64,000 nucleotides of DNA. Origin: Persicitalea sp964500445. Lineage in GTDB: Bacteria > Bacteroidota > Bacteroidia > Cytophagales > Spirosomataceae. The position numbers and the translations under genes were made by a program. The stretch is taken from contig CAZCOG010000007.1 of assembly GCA_964500445.1 (NCBI GenBank), positions 1 to 64,000 on the forward strand, in the 5' to 3' direction. This document shows positions 60,869 to 64,000 of this stretch, one piece after another; position 1 is the first letter of the stretch; each line of letters begins with the position of its first letter. The notes under the pieces were generated by a model. It made no database searches. It saw only the letters and a program-made list of their open reading frames with translations, and was not told the origin of the DNA.

Positions 60869-62305
60869 ATGAAAAATTACCACTTTACACACACTTTTTT
60901 CACTATGCTTTTCGCCACCCTAAGTCTGATTGCCTGTTCCACGGGTACAAAAAGTGCCTTGCGCAATGCCGTCGATCCCTGGGACACGGCTGCGGCTATT
61001 CAGAAAAGAATAAAAAAGCCCACTTTCCGCGATAAGGATTATTTAATCACTGATTTCGGCGCAGCCGGTGATGGCCAAACCGATTGTACGGACGCATTCA
61101 GGAAAGCCATCGAGACCTGTAACAAGGAGGGCGGGGGCAGGGTAGTTGTGCCGGAGGGGAATTTCCTGACGGGAGCGATCCACTTGCTCAGCAATGTCAA
61201 CCTGCACGTAGTAAAGGCCGCCACCATTTCCTTTTCTACCCAGCCTGAAGACTACCTCCCGGCCGTGCACACGCGTTGGGAAGGCGTCGAACTCATGGGC
61301 TATTCGCCTTTGATCTATGCTTTTGAACAGAAAAACATTGCTATCACCGGTGAAGGAACGCTCGACGGACGCGCCAATGAAACCAATTGGTGGCCGTGGA
61401 AAGGAAATACGCATTATGGTTTTAAGCCGGGATCGCCCAGCCAGCTGGACAAGGATAAACGGGCGGCCTTGTTTGCCATGGCTGAGCAAGGTGTTCCGGT
61501 AGCAGACCGGAAATTTGGGGAAGGCTCATACCTGCGACCCCAGTTCGTCCAGCCTTACCGTTGTGAAAATGTGCTGATCGAAGGCGTCACGCTGATCAAT
61601 TCGCCCATGTGGTTATTGAATCCGGTACTTTGCACCAACGTGACGGTCGATGGCGTGACCCTCACCAGCAACGGACCCAATAACGACGGCTGCGATCCTG
61701 AATCCTGTAAAGATGTCTTGATCAAAAATTGCTACTTCAATACGGGCGATGATTGTATCGCCATCAAATCGGGGCGGAATGCCGATGGGCGGCGGCTCAA
61801 TACTCCGAGTGAGAATATCATCATCCAGGATTGCATCATGGCCAGTGGGCACGGTGGGGTCGTCATTGGCAGTGAAGTATCAGGCGGGATAAGGAATGTA
61901 TTTGCCCGTAACTGTAAGATGAACAGTCCAGAACTGGACCGGGCCCTGCGAATCAAGACCAATACGGCAAGGGGAGGAATCATCGAAAATGTTTATCTGA
62001 AAGACATCGAAGTTGGTCAGGTGAAAGAACAAACTATCATTGCCACCATGCTGTACGAAGATACCGGGAACTACATGCCTACTATCAGAAACATCGAGGT
62101 GCGGAACATGACCGTTAAGCAGGGCGGGAAGACGGGAATACTTTTGCAGGGATACGAAGAATCGCCTATCAAAAATGTTCGCCTGGAAAATGTTACGATC
62201 AACGGCGTGAAAGTACCTTACGAATTCAACCACGCTACCGATGTAGTTTCCAGTGGTCTGACGATCAACGGGAAAGAGGTTCAATTCGATCAGAAAAAAG
62301 AATAA
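60869..62305 (+). CDS. GH28 family polygalacturonase-like lipoprotein
   Basis: A 478-residue lipoprotein (lipobox near SLIAC, Cys23) with a right-handed parallel beta-helix. It starts with ITDFGAAGDGQTDCTDAFRK, typical of pectin-acting GH28/PL enzymes. The GH28 active-site blocks are NNDGCDPESC, NTGDDCIAIKSG, SGHGGVVIGSE and RALRIKT. Likely acts on galacturonan or a related polysaccharide at the cell surface or in the periplasm. The exact bond is not determined. It is not clearly part of the upstream glycosyltransferase operon (224 bp gap). Confidence 0.9.
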   Translation: MKNYHFTHTFFTMLFATLSLIACSTGTKSALRNAVDPWDTAAAIQKRIKKPTFRDKDYLITDFGAAGDGQTDCTDAFRKAIETCNKEGGGRVVVPEGNFLTGAIHLLSNVNLHVVKAATISFSTQPEDYLPAVHTRWEGVELMGYSPLIYAFEQKNIAITGEGTLDGRANETNWWPWKGNTHYGFKPGSPSQLDKDKRAALFAMAEQGVPVADRKFGEGSYLRPQFVQPYRCENVLIEGVTLINSPMWLLNPVLCTNVTVDGVTLTSNGPNNDGCDPESCKDVLIKNCYFNTGDDCIAIKSGRNADGRRLNTPSENIIIQDCIMASGHGGVVIGSEVSGGIRNVFARNCKMNSPELDRALRIKTNTARGGIIENVYLKDIEVGQVKEQTIIATMLYEDTGNYMPTIRNIEVRNMTVKQGGKTGILLQGYEESPIKNVRLENVTINGVKVPYEFNHATDVVSSGLTINGKEVQFDQKKE

Positions 62306-62346
62306 ATCCTGGTTTTTGCGTTTTAATGGTAATCAACGCTAAACGC

Positions 62347-63081
62347 ATGAAATATCTTCTCTTGATTTCTCTGGCTCTGGCTGGTTCGTTCTGGCTCACG
62401 GATTCTGCCAATGATAGGAAGCTGGAACCCGTGGCTGTGGTGGAGCTTTTTACTTCGCAGGGCTGTTCAAGCTGCCCCGCGGCCGACCGCCTTCTTACCA
62501 AAACCTTGAAAGAAAACGGCGAAAAAGTACTTGCCATTTCTTTCCATGTGGACTACTGGAACCACCTGGGCTGGGCCGATCCGTTCAGCGATAAGGCGTA
62601 TACAAGTCGGCAGCGTACCTACGCCAAACATTTTAACGCCCGGTCAATATACACCCCGCAGATGGTCGTCAATGGGACGACCCAGTTTGTCGGCTCCAAC
62701 GAAACCGCTCTGAAAAATGCGCTCAACCAGGCCACCCGCCAAGTACCCTCAGCTGGTTTTGAAACTTTGAATATGCAGCCCGAAAATGGTGAAGTATTGA
62801 AAGTGAAGTACAAGCTGACGGGTGATTTTCAGAACTCCCGGATAAATTTTGCTCTGGTATCCCGACGGGAAACTACGGCCATAAAGCGTGGAGAGAATAG
62901 TGGCCGTACGCTCAGCAGCGACAACGTGGTACGGCAATTCGTTACGGTGCCCGCTAAAGCATCGGGCGAAGTACTTTTCAACGACCGCGAAGGCAGGCCG
63001 GACGATCTTTCAGTGATTGCTTACATACAAAAAGTAGATGATCTAAGCGTCGTAGGAGCAGCGAAGGCTGGATTGCAGTAA
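62347..63081 (+). CDS. DUF1223 thioredoxin-like secreted protein
   Basis: A 244-residue protein. The start is at ATG 62347, which gives a signal peptide (MKYLLLISLALAGSFWLTDS); an upstream ATG at 62326 adds seven polar residues. The thioredoxin-like opening is VVELFTSQGCSSCPAADRLL, with the CxxC typical of DUF1223, followed by the block DYWNHLGWADPFSDKAYTSR and TPQMVVNGTTQFVGS. Role not known; may be periplasmic redox. 41 bp downstream of the GH28 gene. Confidence 0.85.
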   Translation: MKYLLLISLALAGSFWLTDSANDRKLEPVAVVELFTSQGCSSCPAADRLLTKTLKENGEKVLAISFHVDYWNHLGWADPFSDKAYTSRQRTYAKHFNARSIYTPQMVVNGTTQFVGSNETALKNALNQATRQVPSAGFETLNMQPENGEVLKVKYKLTGDFQNSRINFALVSRRETTAIKRGENSGRTLSSDNVVRQFVTVPAKASGEVLFNDREGRPDDLSVIAYIQKVDDLSVVGAAKAGLQ

Positions 63082-63087
63082 GGCTGC

Positions 63088-63430
63088 TTAAGCAAAATGA
63101 TAGTTTTGTACGTACTCAATCCAGTAATCGCCTGGTAGTTTCGGAACGCCTTTCCCTTCCACGGGCGAGGAATTTTGGCAATGGCGTTCCATTGATGCCC
63201 AAAGTACTAGCTCCCGCAATATCTTATTTGCTAAAATCCACACTTTCCAGTTCTCCGGTCCGGTAATAGTCAAAAACCTGTCGATATTACTCTGCAATAA
63301 TGTTATGGATGCCGAAATCGTGGATTCTTGCGGAGAATATCCCCCAAATTCGATAAAAAAATCTCCGCAGCAAAGACCCCTTTCAAGTCTGGCCAGCAGT
63401 GAGCTATGCAGGCTATGCGCTATTTAGAGA
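63088..63430 (-). pseudogene. decayed reading frame, no start codon
   Basis: On the minus strand an open frame from near 63427 to 63088 reads like protein (HSSLLARLERGLCCGDFFIE, then LTITGPENWKVWILANKILR) but has no ATG or GTG; the first usual start is TTG at 63297, giving 69 residues. Protein-like sequence (NFLLNPVGRKVLLRAGDC) continues upstream in another frame. It may be a remnant with frameshifts. The rest of the gap to 63618 shows nothing else. Family not recognised. Confidence 0.3.
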
Positions 63431-63618
63431 TCGGCAGTCACCAGCCCTCAATAATACTTTACGCCCAACTGGGTTCAGCAAGAAATTGAATGAAAGGAAA
63501 AGAGGTTTAGAATTTCATTGCCGTCCGCGACTATGATCTATTTACTAAAAGAACTCATTAAAGGCTGGGTAGTCTACACCAACTCACACAGTCTGTTCCG
63601 TAATAGGGCCATTTTTTC

Positions 63619-64000
63619 TTAAAATTTCAACCTGACACCCAGGCCGAGTTTGAAAATATCCGTCAGCCCGATAGATGTAGGATTCTGAAGAAAACCGATG
63701 AGATAAAGGCCGTTGGTATTGAATTCGGCGTAGCCTGTGATGGCTTTCACCGCACTGCCTTCGGGCATTTGCAGCGTCAGCGCATGCTGGGTGGCGATGT
63801 GAATCAGGAAACTGGTCGTCCAGTAATAGTAGTTCCTGGGGTAACGGTCTGGCCAGATGGTATGGAAATTATCGCCAAAATGGTAACTGACTTTCAGACC
63901 CAGATCCAATGGGTTGATAGATAAGCGCTTCGAAAGATCTTTTTCGATTGTTTCGTAGAAAAAGGAAGCCGAAACCAAATGCAGCTCGCCGCCCCGCTTC
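63619..64000 (-). CDS. outer-membrane protein, C-terminal part (cut by window edge)
   Basis: The frame is open to the right edge of the window, so the N-terminus is missing; about 127 C-terminal residues are visible. They show alternating aromatic/hydrophobic beta strands (LDLGLKVSYHFGDNFHTIW, YYYWTTSFLIHIATQHALTL) and end GLGVRLKF with a C-terminal Phe, typical of beta-barrel outer-membrane proteins. The family is not recognised. Confidence 0.6.
   Translation of the reverse strand, partial: KRGGELHLVSASFFYETIEKDLSKRLSINPLDLGLKVSYHFGDNFHTIWPDRYPRNYYYWTTSFLIHIATQHALTLQMPEGSAVKAITGYAEFNTNGLYLIGFLQNPTSIGLTDIFKLGLGVRLKF

Overview
The window looks like a Bacteroidota chromosome segment, most likely Cytophagales (Dyadobacter/Spirosoma-like). 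This rests on a type IX secretion (T9SS) sorting domain at the end of the 6786-8795 protein, many short lipoproteins with Bacteroidota-type lipoboxes, the ECF sigma/anti-sigma pairs, and the general protein repertoire. The taxon is inference; no rRNA or tRNA gene was seen. Gene density is high, with only a few gaps over 300 bases.

Layout. 486-6290 (minus): a tripartite RND efflux operon (TolC-like, membrane fusion lipoprotein, AcrB-like pump). 6558-13610: a T9SS-exported SGNH/sialate-esterase-like protein, two ECF sigma loci with (putative) anti-sigma partners, a secreted amidohydrolase and small membrane proteins. 13722-19896 (minus): AlkA-like glycosylase, sugar nucleotidyltransferase, A-type Fe-S carrier, homoserine kinase and bifunctional aspartokinase/homoserine dehydrogenase. 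20179-25338: MFS transporter, lipoprotein, a VKOR-like protein that has lost its loop cysteines, an SDR and an S41/PDZ protease. 25663-35184: a transglutaminase / circularly permuted ATP-grasp / alpha-E module, interrupted by duplicated lipoprotein genes, an exact 192-bp tandem duplication and a gene remnant. 35728-44347: housekeeping and hypothetical genes (CsbD, class II aldolase, CorC-like, UbiA-like, AI-2E family) and an osmC-like gene broken by one stop codon.

The most interesting part is 46372-53367 (minus): an H-NOX haem nitric-oxide sensor (51316-51858) followed by a 1456-residue hybrid histidine kinase whose N-terminus looks like an HNOBA (H-NOX-associated) domain, flanked by a single-domain response regulator and a sigma-54-type response regulator. 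The palindrome TTCCA-N5-TGGAA occurs in the intergenic regions upstream of the single-domain regulator, of the H-NOX gene and of the divergent glycosyltransferase cluster (53630-60644). Each copy lies roughly 85-110 bases upstream of a sigma-54-like -24/-12 element with correct spacing. I infer an NO-responsive, sigma-54-dependent circuit that regulates itself and a membrane glycosylation/exopolysaccharide cluster (GT2, GT-C-like, two exported proteins, GT4, GtrA).

60869-64000 carries a GH28 pectinase-like lipoprotein, a DUF1223 thioredoxin-like protein, a decayed reading frame and the C-terminal end of an outer-membrane protein cut by the window edge. Genome-wide style features noted by hand are an excess of the tetranucleotide GTAC and several reading frames whose N-termini lack a canonical ATG.
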